Source: Lysinibacillus irui
GTDB taxonomy: Bacteria; Bacillota; Bacilli; Bacillales_A; Planococcaceae
Assembly (NCBI RefSeq): GCF_028877475.1
Contig: NZ_CP113527.1
Location: 861,501 to 925,500 of the forward strand
Reading direction: 5' to 3'
DNA: 64,000 nt
A model generated the notes under the pieces. That model saw nothing but the letters and a program-made list of their open reading frames with translations, searched no databases and had not been told where the DNA came from. The translations under genes were made by a program, and so were the position numbers. Within the stretch, counting starts at the first letter, position 1. Every line of letters begins with the position of its first letter. Of the stretch, positions 37,730 through 48,103 are shown piece by piece.

Positions 37730-38000
37730 TAGTAATTATTTTGAACAGATACGCATAGAGGCAGAGACGAAGACAGTATTTGTTAGGCGTAGTGAAGCGA
37801 TTTGGGGACAGTGCGAGCCCAAACATGCAACTAACATTGAACATCACTTCTGAGCTAAATAGCTGAAAAAAGTAAGTTATTTCGTGTTGCACGACGTTAA
37901 CGTGCTTGAAAGAGGTAGTACAATAATTTTTGTGCTACAAGTAGGGTGGTACCGCGAGTAGAAGCTTCTCGTCCCTTAGTGGGATTGAGGGCTTTTTTTA
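37730..38000 (+). promoter_or_regulatory. T-box leader (isoleucine) controlling ileS
   Basis: The T-box sequence AGGGTGGTACCGCG is at 37943-37956, where uncharged tRNA acceptor end pairs. The Stem I segment contains GAACATCAC with ATC (37843-37845) as the likely Ile specifier codon. Uncharged tRNA(Ile) would favour the antiterminator and let ileS be transcribed. The terminator is the alternative structure at 37963-37999. Confidence 0.9.
37963..37999 (+). terminator. T-box terminator ahead of ileS
   Basis: Stem of AAGC-TT-CTC-GTCCC pairing with GGGAT-TGAG-GGCTT, followed by seven T; competes with the T-box antiterminator. Confidence 0.85.
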
Positions 38001-38093
38001 TTTGTTTGCGAATCGTTTTAGCTGAATTTGCCAATAACTGTCCTATGTGAAAAATGTCTATTATGCTTGTGGAAAATAAAGGAGGAATTTTAA

Positions 38094-40862
38094 ATGGTTG
38101 AATACAAAGATACATTATTAATGCCAAAAACAGATTTTCCAATGCGCGGAAATCTTCCAGCAAATGAGCCAAAAATGCAAGATAAATGGAATGACATGGA
38201 TATTAACAAATTACAAATGGAACGTACTGAAGGTCGTCCAGAGTTTGTCCTACATGATGGTCCTCCATATGCAAATGGTGATATCCACATCGGCCATGCA
38301 TTAAATAAAGTATTGAAAGATATGATTACACGTCACCGCTCCATGACTGGCTACCATGTTAATTATATTCCTGGTTGGGATACGCATGGTTTACCAATTG
38401 AGCAAGCATTGACAAACAAAGGTGTAAAGCGTAAAGAAATGTCAGTAGCAGCATTCCGCCAACTTTGTGAAGAATATGCGTATGAACAAATTGACAATCA
38501 ACGTACGCAATTCCGACGTCTAGGCATTCGCGGTGATTGGGAAAATCCATATATTACATTGAAACCTGAATTTGAAGCACGTCAAATTGAAGTGTTTGGT
38601 AAAATGGCGGAAAAAGGTTACATCTATAAAGGGTTAAAACCAGTTTATTGGTCTCCATCTTCTGAATCTGCTTTGGCAGAAGCTGAAATTGAATACAAGG
38701 ATATCAAATCACCATCGATTTATGTAAGCTTTGCTATTAAGGATGCGAAAGGTGTTGTTCCAGCAGATGCTAAATTTATCATTTGGACAACAACTCCTTG
38801 GACATTACCAGCAAACTTAGGGATTTCTTTGAACCCTGAATTTATCTATGTAGTAGTTGCTGTGGCAACTAAAAAATTCATTATCGCTAAAGAATTATTA
38901 GAGTCAGTGGCAACTGCTCTTGAATGGGAAAACTATGAGGTTGTTCAAGAAGTAAAAGGGGATGCACTAGATCGTATTGTAGCCCAACATCCATTCTATG
39001 ATCGAGAATCTCTTGTGATGGTTGGAGATCATGTTACTGCAGATGCGGGTACAGGTTGTGTTCATACAGCGCCAGGACACGGGGAAGATGATTATCATAT
39101 TAGTAAACAATATGGCTTAGGCATTCTTAGTCCTCTTGATAATAGTGGCTGCTATACAGAAGAAGCACCTGGTTTTGAAGGCGTATTTTATAATGATGCC
39201 AATAAACTAGTAACAGAAAAACTTAAAGAAGTGGATGCATTAGAAAGTCTTAGTTTCATTACACACTCTTATCCACATGACTGGCGTACAAAAAAACCAG
39301 TTATTTATCGTGCCACACCACAATGGTTTGCATCTGTTGAAGCATTCCGTGGTGAGTTACTTGAGGCTGTTAAAGCAACAACGTTCACACCAGCTTGGGG
39401 AGAAACACGCCTTTATAATATGATTCGTGACCGTGGAGACTGGGTAATTTCACGTCAACGTGCTTGGGGCGTGCCAATTCCAATTTTCTACGCTGAAAAT
39501 GGTGAACCAATTATTACACCTGAAACAATTAGCCATATTTCTGCTTTATTCCGTGAGCATGGATCAAATATTTGGTTCCAAAAAACAGCGAAAGAATTAT
39601 TGCCAGAAGGCTTTACACATCCAGGTAGTCCGAACGGCGAATTTACAAAAGAAAATGATATTATGGACGTTTGGTTCGATTCAGGTTCATCTCACCAAGG
39701 TGTACTTGTTGAACGAGGCATGAAATATCCAGCTGATTTATATTTAGAAGGCTCTGACCAACACCGTGGTTGGTTTAACTCATCACTAATTACATCTGTA
39801 GCTATCAATGGTTACGCACCATACAAAGGACTTTTAACGCATGGTTTCGTTCTTGATGGTGAAGGACGTAAAATGAGTAAATCATTAGGAAATGTCATTA
39901 TTCCACAAAAAGTAATGGATCAATATGGTGCAGATATTCTTCGACTTTGGGTTGCTTCTGTGGACTATACAGCTGATGTGCGTATTTCTATGGATATGTT
40001 AAAGCAAGTGTCAGAAGTGTACCGTAAAATTCGTAACACGTTCCGTTTCTTACACGGCAATATTGCTGATTTCGATCCAAAGAAAGATCGTGTAGCTTAT
40101 GCAGAGCTTCGTGAAATGGATCAATACGTGTATATGCGCTTGCAAGATGTTTTAAAAGCTGTGCGTGCAGCCTACGATCGTTATGATTTCGCTGCTGTTT
40201 ATCATGTAGTCAATAATTTTGTAGCTGTGGAGTTATCTTCATTCTATTTAGATATTGCGAAAGACGTAGTTTATATTGAAGGTCATGACAACAAAGACCG
40301 TCGAGCAATGCAAACAGTCATTTACGATACATTAATGACATTAGTTAAAATTATGACACCAATTATTCCTCATACAACAGACGAGATGTGGTCTTACCTC
40401 CACGCTCAAGGGGTTGTAGAGGAAGTGTCGGTTCAATTAACAGACTTCCCAGAGGTAGATGTTCAAGCGAACTTTGACAGTCTTCGTGAGAAATGGGAAA
40501 AAATTATTGATGTGCGTGACGATATTTTAAAAGCATTAGAGGAAGCGCGTAACGCTAAAACAATTGGTAAATCACTTGAAGCAAAAGTGACTGTCTATGC
40601 AAAAGAAGATGTTGTCGCATTATTGAATGATGCGAACATTGATTTTGCACAACTTTCTATCGTTTCAGCATTTGAGGTAGCTGCAATTGAAGAAGCGCCT
40701 GCAGAAGCTTTAGCACTTGAGCATGTTTCCATTGTTGTTGAGAAGGCTACAGGTGAGAAATGTGAGCGCTGCTGGTCAATTTCAGAAACAGTTGGAACAA
40801 ATGAGGCACAACCAACAGTTTGCGCTCGCTGTGCAGAAGTTGTAGAAAAATATTACGCTTAA
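38094..40862 (+). CDS. ileS: Isoleucyl-tRNA synthetase
   Basis: Class I aminoacyl-tRNA synthetase charging tRNA(Ile), 922 residues. HIGH is at residues 65-68 ([10 protein letters not shown]), KMSKS at 593-597, the CP1 editing domain includes [14 protein letters not shown] and [16 protein letters not shown], and the C-terminal zinc finger has CERCW and CARC pairs. AAAGGAGG precedes the ATG. Regulated by the T-box upstream. It follows divIVA as in B. subtilis. Confidence 0.97.
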   Translation: MVEYKDTLLMPKTDFPMRGNLPANEPKMQDKWNDMDINKLQMERTEGRPEFVLHDGPPYANGDIHIGHALNKVLKDMITRHRSMTGYHVNYIPGWDTHGLPIEQALTNKGVKRKEMSVAAFRQLCEEYAYEQIDNQRTQFRRLGIRGDWENPYITLKPEFEARQIEVFGKMAEKGYIYKGLKPVYWSPSSESALAEAEIEYKDIKSPSIYVSFAIKDAKGVVPADAKFIIWTTTPWTLPANLGISLNPEFIYVVVAVATKKFIIAKELLESVATALEWENYEVVQEVKGDALDRIVAQHPFYDRESLVMVGDHVTADAGTGCVHTAPGHGEDDYHISKQYGLGILSPLDNSGCYTEEAPGFEGVFYNDANKLVTEKLKEVDALESLSFITHSYPHDWRTKKPVIYRATPQWFASVEAFRGELLEAVKATTFTPAWGETRLYNMIRDRGDWVISRQRAWGVPIPIFYAENGEPIITPETISHISALFREHGSNIWFQKTAKELLPEGFTHPGSPNGEFTKENDIMDVWFDSGSSHQGVLVERGMKYPADLYLEGSDQHRGWFNSSLITSVAINGYAPYKGLLTHGFVLDGEGRKMSKSLGNVIIPQKVMDQYGADILRLWVASVDYTADVRISMDMLKQVSEVYRKIRNTFRFLHGNIADFDPKKDRVAYAELREMDQYVYMRLQDVLKAVRAAYDRYDFAAVYHVVNNFVAVELSSFYLDIAKDVVYIEGHDNKDRRAMQTVIYDTLMTLVKIMTPIIPHTTDEMWSYLHAQGVVEEVSVQLTDFPEVDVQANFDSLREKWEKIIDVRDDILKALEEARNAKTIGKSLEAKVTVYAKEDVVALLNDANIDFAQLSIVSAFEVAAIEEAPAEALALEHVSIVVEKATGEKCERCWSISETVGTNEAQPTVCARCAEVVEKYYA

Positions 40863-40905
40863 GTTTTCTTTTAATAACAAGAATCTGCATACAATGTAGA
40901 TATAG

Positions 40906-40938
40906 GCAAGTCTCCTTTTAAGGGGGCTTGCTTTTTTT
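40906..40938 (+). terminator. Terminator after ileS
   Basis: Ten-base stem GCAAGTCTCC (40906-40915) with GGGGGCTTGC (40922-40931), two G-U pairs, then seven T. Confidence 0.88.
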
Positions 40939-40970
40939 CATGAAGATTTAGCAGATTCTTTTAGCTGGAA

Positions 40971-42167
40971 CTATTTAAATAAAATTTCTTTCGTATTGCG
41001 GTAGTCTGTTGGTGAGATCCCTACATATTTTTTAAAGGTTAGACTGTAATAATTAGGTGTGTTAAAGCCACAAGTGGAGGCGATTTTTTCTATGGTGTAG
41101 TCGTATTTACGTAAAAAGGGTAATGTTTTGATGATGCGAGTAAAGGCAACGTAGTCAACGAAATTTCGACCAGTCTCCTTTTTAAATAGTCTGCTAAAAT
41201 GTGTGGAGCTAAAGTTTATATAGTTTGCCACATCACGAATGGTTAGTTGCTCGTCATAATGCTCTTCAATATAATGGATGGCTTTTTGAAGCTGCTCATG
41301 CTTTGTTAAATCCTCGTAATATCTTATATGAATGTTATCGATAGGTGGTTTTCTTCGTGCTTTTCGTGCTTGGCTATAGGACTCTTTCACTTGCATAGCG
41401 TCCTGAAATACACTACCAACCCCCATAAACAAATGAATGCAATAGTCCCTTTTCAGTGTTTCAATAACTTCTAAAAGACAGGCTTCTCCCTCTGACCAAT
41501 GTTTGAATGAGTTGTACTCACTCGGAATTCGCATGAGAAGTAGTAAATAGCGTTCAAAATGTAAAAAGGACAAAGGTGCTTGATTTACGAAATTTTGACG
41601 GAAAATATTGGTGATGATACTGCTTGCATCTGCTTTCTTATCATCTCCATCGATATAGCCTTGAATTAAAAACACAATATTAGGTATACAGTTTGATGAT
41701 AGAAAGGATGAAGATTGGATAATTTCTTGTTCATTGTCGACTTCACCCCGTATCAAACGCTTTAAAAATGCTTCTCGGAACGGTGAGGTATGATGTTGGG
41801 ACACTTGTTGTGATAGCTCAAGCAGTGTGAGTGAACTAGCCTTTTTTTCCTGATAGGCTGTATACAGCTTCTTTACAATTCGTAAAAATTTTGATTTTTG
41901 TAATGGTTTTATGAGAAGTGCAGGTAAAACTAATTCAATGGCTATACCAGTTGAGTAGGTAAGGTGTTCTGTAACAACCGGGACAATTATACTGTTAGGA
42001 TAATTTCTTTTTAATCGATTAATCTTTACCCAATCAAATAACCGATTGACTTCATAGACAATAATGGCCTCATCTTCTGGCTTTGATACTTTACTTTCCT
42101 CAAAAGCGTTTGGTAAAACCTCTTGTAACCATTCACTCATTTGTTGCTTGTCAAATGAGCTTTCCAT
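40971..42167 (-). CDS. AraC-family transcriptional regulator with degenerate receiver-like N-terminus
   Basis: 398-residue regulator. The C-terminal 100 residues are an AraC double helix-turn-helix domain (TIRDVANYINFSSTHFSRLFKKETG, IEKIASTCGFNTPNYYSLTFKKYVG). The N-terminal about 110 residues have receiver-like spacing, with TEHL and IKPLQ near the T/S and K-P positions, but no clear phosphoacceptor Asp, so it is probably not a standard response regulator. A linker domain lies between. Start at 42167 behind AAAGGTGG. No kinase gene is adjacent. Divergent from the DUF485-symporter pair, which it most likely controls; this is inference from position. Confidence 0.82.
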   Translation of the reverse strand: MESSFDKQQMSEWLQEVLPNAFEESKVSKPEDEAIIVYEVNRLFDWVKINRLKRNYPNSIIVPVVTEHLTYSTGIAIELVLPALLIKPLQKSKFLRIVKKLYTAYQEKKASSLTLLELSQQVSQHHTSPFREAFLKRLIRGEVDNEQEIIQSSSFLSSNCIPNIVFLIQGYIDGDDKKADASSIITNIFRQNFVNQAPLSFLHFERYLLLLMRIPSEYNSFKHWSEGEACLLEVIETLKRDYCIHLFMGVGSVFQDAMQVKESYSQARKARRKPPIDNIHIRYYEDLTKHEQLQKAIHYIEEHYDEQLTIRDVANYINFSSTHFSRLFKKETGRNFVDYVAFTRIIKTLPFLRKYDYTIEKIASTCGFNTPNYYSLTFKKYVGISPTDYRNTKEILFK

Positions 42168-42324
42168 ATACCATACCACCTTTAAAATGCTACCATCCCC
42201 CTGTGAATTGAAAAGATAGAAATATTTTAACTTAAAATAGCAATTTTTTGTACTAATACAGCAATATTTTATATCTATATTGTAGTTGAAATAGAATAAA
42301 ATAATTGTAGTAAATAATAATTTG

Positions 42325-42339
42325 AAATTTCAGATAATT
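42325..42339 (+). promoter_or_regulatory. CodY-like site upstream of the symporter operon
   Basis: A 15-mer matching AATTTTCWGAAAATT at 13 of 15 positions, 33 bases before the DUF485 gene. Two-mismatch sites are not rare in AT-rich DNA. Confidence 0.3.
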
Positions 42340-42371
42340 ATTTGCTGACAAGAAAAAGGGGGAGTTGGCTT

Positions 42372-42707
42372 ATGGCGGAAGTTGGAAGTCATGATTATGA
42401 CTACGTGGAGGCAGGAACTATTGATGTGAAAGATTTGCCTCCTCTTGATGCGACAACAAACAAAATTATGAAAGATGAATTTACAACAGGTTTAGGTTTA
42501 TCGGTATTTTACTTTATTTTGATTTTTAGTATCCCTGTTATGAATTGGTTTGCTCCAGAGTTTGCATTTAAGAAAATTTGGGGTGGAATGACAGTTACAT
42601 GGTTTGTAACAACGATTGTGATGATGGCGATGGCATTTATTATTGCCTATGTGCATACAGCCTTGTACGAAAAGCGCCTAAAAAAATATGATTTAGCAAA
42701 TAAGTAG
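42372..42707 (+). CDS. DUF485 membrane protein (YwcB/YjcH type)
   Basis: 111-residue membrane protein with two hydrophobic helices (about residues 43-63 and 76-100) and the DUF485 pattern. DUF485 proteins are almost always encoded just upstream of ActP-type symporters, as here, and are thought to assist them. Start at the ATG at 42372 with GGGGGAG upstream. 24 bases separate it from the symporter gene. Confidence 0.88.
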   Translation: MAEVGSHDYDYVEAGTIDVKDLPPLDATTNKIMKDEFTTGLGLSVFYFILIFSIPVMNWFAPEFAFKKIWGGMTVTWFVTTIVMMAMAFIIAYVHTALYEKRLKKYDLANK

Positions 42708-42731
42708 TTGGAACAAAGGGGGAAATGTTGA

Positions 42732-44300
42732 ATGATAGAAGCGCTATTAGAACCAAAGATGTTAATGACCATTGCTTTAATGGGAACGATTGTATACATT
42801 ACGTATTTAACTAAGAGAAATGCAACAGCATCGGATTTCTTTGTAGGAGGACGAAGCTTTGGATGGTTTACAAATGGTTCTGCGATTGGTGGGGATTATT
42901 TAAGTGCAGCAACATTCCTTGGGATCGCTGGTTTAACATTTCAACTAGGCTATGATGGGGCTTATTATGCTTTTTGTTTCTCTATTGGGTTAACATTATT
43001 AGCTATTTTTGTAGCCGGTCCGTTAAGACGTTTTGGTGCATTTACAGTTGCTGATTTTTTAGGTTATCGTTTTCATAGTAGACGAGCTCGCCTAGTAGCA
43101 GTTGCGGTCGTTTTAGCTATCTCGGGCTTTTATGCAGCTCCCCAATTATTAGGTGCGGCTCAAATTTTAAGTATGTTTTTTGGTACTTCCTATGAATTCG
43201 GCATTATCTTTACTTGTATTGTGATGGTTTTTTATGTAGGGATTGGAGGAATGAAAGGAACAACCATCAATCAAGCTTTAGAGCTTTGGATTCGTCTTGG
43301 AGCCTTTATTGTCATGTTAATAGCTGCGGTTTATAGTGGCTTACATTATGATAAAATTCTCGCAGCTATTAATTCCTTTAGTGGACCTATCACTGGTACT
43401 TCACCGTATGCTTTGGATGGTAGTGATGTCAATTTTGATGGGGGTGCTTGGACAGGCACAGGCTTCTATTTCCCAACGTTTTGGCAAACTATTAGTATGA
43501 CGATTGGTTTAGCGTTAGGAACGATTGGACTGCCTCATATATTATTGCGTTTTTATACAAATCCTAGTGCGAAAGCAGCACGTAAATCTGCACTGATGGC
43601 TATCGGTATTGCCAGCGTATTCTTCTTATTAGCTGTTTATCTAGGTGTTGTAGGTCGCTCCATTTTCATTTCTGGAACAGCTAGTGAGGAGGTAATGCGT
43701 GATTTAGTATTAGGTGGAAATAATATGGTGATTCCTACTACGGCACTTGCATTAGGAGGAAAATGGTTACTTGGTTTAGTTATTGCAGGAGCGTTTGCAG
43801 CCATATTCTCCAACCTTTCAGGGCTGTTTATCACGAGCTCAGGTGCGCTAGCTCATGATTTATATGCCAACATTATGAAAAAGGACATTACACAAAAGCA
43901 ACGTGTTGTTGCTGGAAAAGTAGCTATATTATTATTAGGCATTTTATATGGAGCACTGGGATTACTTGTGAAAGATGCATCTATTGGACATTTAGTTGCA
44001 CTTGCCTTTACTGTCGCAGCAAGTACATTCACACCCATATTTATTTTAGGTATTTGGTGGAGAGGCATGACAGAGAAGGGAGCTATTGCGGGTTTACTAA
44101 TTGGTCTTGCCGTATCCATGTGGATGATCTTTTTACCAGGAACATTACCAAGCTTCTTACAGTTTAAAATTCCAGGTATCGTGACAGTGCCTGTTGGTTT
44201 CTTATCAGTTATCATTGTGTCATTATTAGATCGTAAAGTTCCTGCTGATGTGAATGATTTCATGAAGCGGGTACATGCAAAAGAATCGGAAACGGTATAA
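42732..44300 (+). CDS. Solute:sodium symporter, ActP/YwcA acetate-type
   Basis: 522-residue SSS-family transporter with about 13 membrane helices. Family marks are the N-terminal ASDFFVGGRSFGWFTNGSAIGGDYLSAATFLG, FGAFTVADFLGYRF, and GLPHILLRFYTNPSAKAAR. Pairing with DUF485 supports a cation/acetate (short monocarboxylate) symporter. GGGGGAA precedes the ATG. It is the second gene of the operon and is followed by a terminator. The substrate is by analogy only. Confidence 0.88.
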   Translation: MIEALLEPKMLMTIALMGTIVYITYLTKRNATASDFFVGGRSFGWFTNGSAIGGDYLSAATFLGIAGLTFQLGYDGAYYAFCFSIGLTLLAIFVAGPLRRFGAFTVADFLGYRFHSRRARLVAVAVVLAISGFYAAPQLLGAAQILSMFFGTSYEFGIIFTCIVMVFYVGIGGMKGTTINQALELWIRLGAFIVMLIAAVYSGLHYDKILAAINSFSGPITGTSPYALDGSDVNFDGGAWTGTGFYFPTFWQTISMTIGLALGTIGLPHILLRFYTNPSAKAARKSALMAIGIASVFFLLAVYLGVVGRSIFISGTASEEVMRDLVLGGNNMVIPTTALALGGKWLLGLVIAGAFAAIFSNLSGLFITSSGALAHDLYANIMKKDITQKQRVVAGKVAILLLGILYGALGLLVKDASIGHLVALAFTVAASTFTPIFILGIWWRGMTEKGAIAGLLIGLAVSMWMIFLPGTLPSFLQFKIPGIVTVPVGFLSVIIVSLLDRKVPADVNDFMKRVHAKESETV

Positions 44301-44313
44301 CATACAAAATCAT

Positions 44314-44355
44314 AGCTATTTCTATTGCTTGAAAAAGTGATAGGAATAGCTTTTT
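44314..44355 (+). terminator. Terminator after symporter gene
   Basis: Twelve-base stem AGCTATTTCTAT (44314-44325) with ATAGGAATAGCT (44340-44351), one G-U pair, then T run. Confidence 0.85.
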
Positions 44356-44466
44356 ATATTCTTGAAGCACATTGGGAATCCGCCATATTTTGATGTGATA
44401 TTAGTTATTGTCATTGGTGCTGTTATGGTAGAATAGGTAAGATGTTGAGTGAACGGAGGAATGTCT

Positions 44467-44946
44467 GTGTATAAATATTATGGATTGGCCGCCTTTGTCG
44501 TTTTATTGGATCAATGGACAAAATGGCTAATTGTAAAAAATATGGAGTATGGTGAACGTATTGCTGTGTTGGACCCATGGTTTGGCATTTTATCTCATCG
44601 TAATAAAGGGGCAGCATGGGGGATGTTAGAAGGGCAAATGTGGTTGTTTAGCATTGTCACAGTTGCTGTTATCTGTGCCATTCTCTATTTTTATCATAAA
44701 GAAGCAAAAGGTAAGCCTGTTTTTCAAGTAGGCTTAATGCTCTTACTCGGTGGAGCGGTAGGGAATTTTATTGATCGACTATTTAGGGGTGAAGTGGTCG
44801 ATTTTGTAGATGTTTTAATACCAATTATAAATTATGATTTCCCTATATTTAATGTAGCGGATGCTGCCTTAACCATAGCAGTTGTCGTACTGATGATTGG
44901 TTTGATTATGGAAGATAAAAAAGAGAAGAGACAGGTGAAACAATGA
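44467..44946 (+). CDS. lspA: Lipoprotein signal peptidase (signal peptidase II)
   Basis: Aspartic membrane protease that cleaves prolipoproteins before the lipidated cysteine. The 159-residue protein has four membrane helices and the family motifs LDQWTKWLIVKNM, SHRNKGAAWGML, GAVGNFIDRLFRGEVVDF (first catalytic Asp) and PIFNVADAAL (second catalytic Asp). The GTG at 44467 is six bases after GGAGGA, while the ATG at 44461 abuts it, so GTG is preferred. Overlaps rluD by four bases. Confidence 0.94.
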   Translation: MYKYYGLAAFVVLLDQWTKWLIVKNMEYGERIAVLDPWFGILSHRNKGAAWGMLEGQMWLFSIVTVAVICAILYFYHKEAKGKPVFQVGLMLLLGGAVGNFIDRLFRGEVVDFVDVLIPIINYDFPIFNVADAALTIAVVVLMIGLIMEDKKEKRQVKQ

Positions 44947-45854
44947 CGCAAGTAACTTATACAATCGAAGAACAACAGCAGGGAGAGCGTATTGATAAGG
45001 CACTTTCAAGCTTACAAACCGAGTGGTCACGTACACAAATCGGTAACTGGATTAGTGAAGGGATCATTCAAGTGAATGGCGAAGCTGTAAAAGCAAAATA
45101 TAAGGTTAAAGCTGGTGACATCATTGCTATTGATGTTCCGGAAGTTGAAGAATTGGATGTTGTCGCAGAAAACTTAGATTTGGATATTTTTTATGAGGAT
45201 GCAGATGTCCTTGTAGTAAATAAACCAAAGGGTATGGTGGTACATCCAGCGCCAGGTCATATGACAGGTACTTTAGTGAATGGGTTAATGTATCATTGTA
45301 AGGATTTATCGGGTATTAATGGTGTGCTTCGACCTGGTATTGTCCATCGTATTGATAAAGATACATCAGGCTTATTAATGGTTGCTAAAAATGATACGGC
45401 ACATGAATCATTAGTCAATCAGTTGGTCAATAAAACGGTTACCCGTAAATATATTGCACTTGTACATGGACATATTGCACATGATAAGGGAACAATTGAC
45501 GCGCCAATTGGTCGTGATCAAAAGGACCGTCAAAAACAGGCAGTAGTCGATAATGGTAAACACGCTGTTACACACTTCCAAGTTGTGGAGCGTTTTGGTG
45601 ACTATACACTGGTGGAATGTCGTTTAGAAACAGGACGTACACACCAAATCCGTGTGCATATGAATTATATCGGCTTCCCACTTGTTGGAGATCCGAAATA
45701 TGGACCAAAAAAGACAATCGACTTTGGTGGACAAGTTTTACATGCAGCCACATTAGGATTCGATCATCCTTCATCAGGTGAATATTTGGAGTTTGAAGTA
45801 CCACTTCCAGCTGATTATGAGCAATTATTAAAGGATTTACGAAATAGGCATTGA
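44943..45854 (+). CDS. RluD-type ribosomal large-subunit pseudouridine synthase
   Basis: 303-residue protein (B. subtilis YlyB position) with an N-terminal S4 domain (ERIDKALSSLQTEWSRTQIGNWISEG) and a pseudouridine synthase domain with the catalytic Asp in IVHRIDKDTSGLLM, plus LETGRTHQIRVHM and PLVGDPKYG. Expected to modify 23S rRNA; the exact position is not certain. Overlaps lspA by four bases; the pyr promoter begins within its stop codon. Confidence 0.92.
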   Translation: MTQVTYTIEEQQQGERIDKALSSLQTEWSRTQIGNWISEGIIQVNGEAVKAKYKVKAGDIIAIDVPEVEELDVVAENLDLDIFYEDADVLVVNKPKGMVVHPAPGHMTGTLVNGLMYHCKDLSGINGVLRPGIVHRIDKDTSGLLMVAKNDTAHESLVNQLVNKTVTRKYIALVHGHIAHDKGTIDAPIGRDQKDRQKQAVVDNGKHAVTHFQVVERFGDYTLVECRLETGRTHQIRVHMNYIGFPLVGDPKYGPKKTIDFGGQVLHAATLGFDHPSSGEYLEFEVPLPADYEQLLKDLRNRH

Positions 45855-45879
45855 CGGATAAGAAAAGAAAGTCTATACT
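45851..45879 (+). promoter_or_regulatory. SigA promoter of the pyr operon
   Basis: TTGACG (45851-45856), 17-base spacer, TATACT (45874-45879); predicted start near 45886. The -35 overlaps the rluD stop. Confidence 0.85.
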
Positions 45880-45885
45880 AACGAC

Positions 45886-46646
<761 letters not shown>

Positions 46647-46660
46647 AGTGAGGAAACATT

Positions 46661-47971
46661 ATGTCAAACGCAGTTTTAGATATAAAGGATAAACCGACCC
46701 CACTCCAACTAGTGACATTAAGTTTCCAACATATGTTTGCCATGTTTGGATCAACCATCTTAGTGCCACAGCTAGTAGGTCTTAGCCCAGCAATTGCGCT
46801 ATTAACGAGCGGGATTGCGACATTATTCTTCTTATTAATTACGAAATTTCAGGTACCAGCCTATTTAGGATCGTCCTTCGCCTTTATTGCGCCTATTTTA
46901 CTTGCAGCAGGTGGTTTAAATGAGGATGGCTCCAGTGTCAATCCAGGACATGCCATGATTGGTGCAATGGCAGTCGGGATTACTTACGGGATTGTGTCCT
47001 TGATCATATGGAAAAGTGGCTATAAGTGGATTATGAAAATTTTGCCGCCAATCGTGGTTGGACCTGTGATTATGGTTATTGGTTTAGGTCTATCGGGTAC
47101 GGCCGTGAATATGGCTATGAACGTTGATGGTGAGTATAGCTTTTTACACTTCTCAGCAGCTTTAGTCACAGTATTTACAGCCATTATTTTTACGATTTTC
47201 TTTAAAGGGATTTTAAGTACAATGCCCATTTTAATGGGTTTAATCGTAGGATACATTTATTCTATGATTGTTGACATAGTAGATTATACACCGATTGCCA
47301 ATGCAAAATTTTTCGCCATGCCTGATTTTTTAATCCCAGGTGTGCATTATGAATTTGAAATTACATCAAAGATTTTACTTATCATGGTACCAATTGTCAT
47401 TGTAACAATCTCTGAACATATTGGTCACCAACTAGTGTTAGGAAAAGTAGTAGAGCGAGATTATATTAAAGAGCCAGGGTTACACCGTTCTTTATTAGGC
47501 GACGGACTTGGAACATTTGTCAGTGCTTTAATCGGCGGTCCTCCAAAAACAACATACGGCGAAAATATTGGTGTACTAGCCATTACTCGTGTGTACAGTA
47601 TCTATGTTATTGCAGGTGCAGCTGTGGTTGCCATTTTACTATCATTCTTCGGGAAAGCAATGGCAGTAATTGCAACTATACCAACTGCAGTTCTTGGTGG
47701 AGTTTCAATTTTACTCTTCGGTATTATCGCAGCAAGTGGCTTACGCATGCTAGTAGATAATCATATTGATTTTGGTAATAGCCGTAACTTAGTAATTGCT
47801 TCAGTAATTTTAGTTATAGGTATTGGCGGTGCAAAATTCGTCATTACAGAATCTTTAAGTATAGAGGGTATGGCACTTGCAGCGATTATCGGTGTGCTGC
47901 TGAATGCTATTCTACCAGGAAAGAAAGAAGCAGAAATACCCGTACCTTACAATCAAAATAAAAATTCATAG
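46661..47971 (+). CDS. pyrP: Uracil permease
   Basis: NCS2-family uracil:proton symporter, 436 residues with about 12-14 membrane helices. Marks are QHMFAMFGSTILVP, YLGSSFAFIAP, SEHIGHQLVLGKVV and the NCS2 signature region GDGLGTFVSALIGGPPKTTYGENIGVLAITRV. 14 bases separate it from pyrR, so the intergenic attenuator present there in B. subtilis is missing. GTGAGGAAA precedes the ATG. Confidence 0.95.
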   Translation: MSNAVLDIKDKPTPLQLVTLSFQHMFAMFGSTILVPQLVGLSPAIALLTSGIATLFFLLITKFQVPAYLGSSFAFIAPILLAAGGLNEDGSSVNPGHAMIGAMAVGITYGIVSLIIWKSGYKWIMKILPPIVVGPVIMVIGLGLSGTAVNMAMNVDGEYSFLHFSAALVTVFTAIIFTIFFKGILSTMPILMGLIVGYIYSMIVDIVDYTPIANAKFFAMPDFLIPGVHYEFEITSKILLIMVPIVIVTISEHIGHQLVLGKVVERDYIKEPGLHRSLLGDGLGTFVSALIGGPPKTTYGENIGVLAITRVYSIYVIAGAAVVAILLSFFGKAMAVIATIPTAVLGGVSILLFGIIAASGLRMLVDNHIDFGNSRNLVIASVILVIGIGGAKFVITESLSIEGMALAAIIGVLLNAILPGKKEAEIPVPYNQNKNS

Positions 47972-47984
47972 TAGTACCTTTTAA

Positions 47985-48103
47985 TGAATTGTCCAGAGAG
48001 GCAAAGAAAGGGAAGTTGTGGACAGGCTGAAGTAGGATAAATCTCCTGCTGTAGTTTGTCACGCCTCCTTATGCCTCGTTGATGACATCAACGGGGCTTT
48101 TTT
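47985..48103 (+). promoter_or_regulatory. PyrR-dependent attenuator 2 (pyrP-pyrB)
   Basis: TTGTCCAGAGAGGCA at 47989-48002 resembles the PyrR binding loop (core TCCAGAGAGGC identical to attenuator 1). It precedes the terminator at 48073-48103 and should control the biosynthetic genes separately from pyrR-pyrP. Confidence 0.85.
48073..48103 (+). terminator. Attenuator 2 terminator
   Basis: Eleven-base stem GCCTCGTTGAT (48073-48083) with ATCAACGGGGC (48087-48097), one G-U pair, followed by six T. Confidence 0.88.

Noticed and set aside
44408-44434. TTGTCA...TAGAAT upstream of lspA
   Set aside because: Spacer of 15 bases and poor -10; possible but not supported enough.
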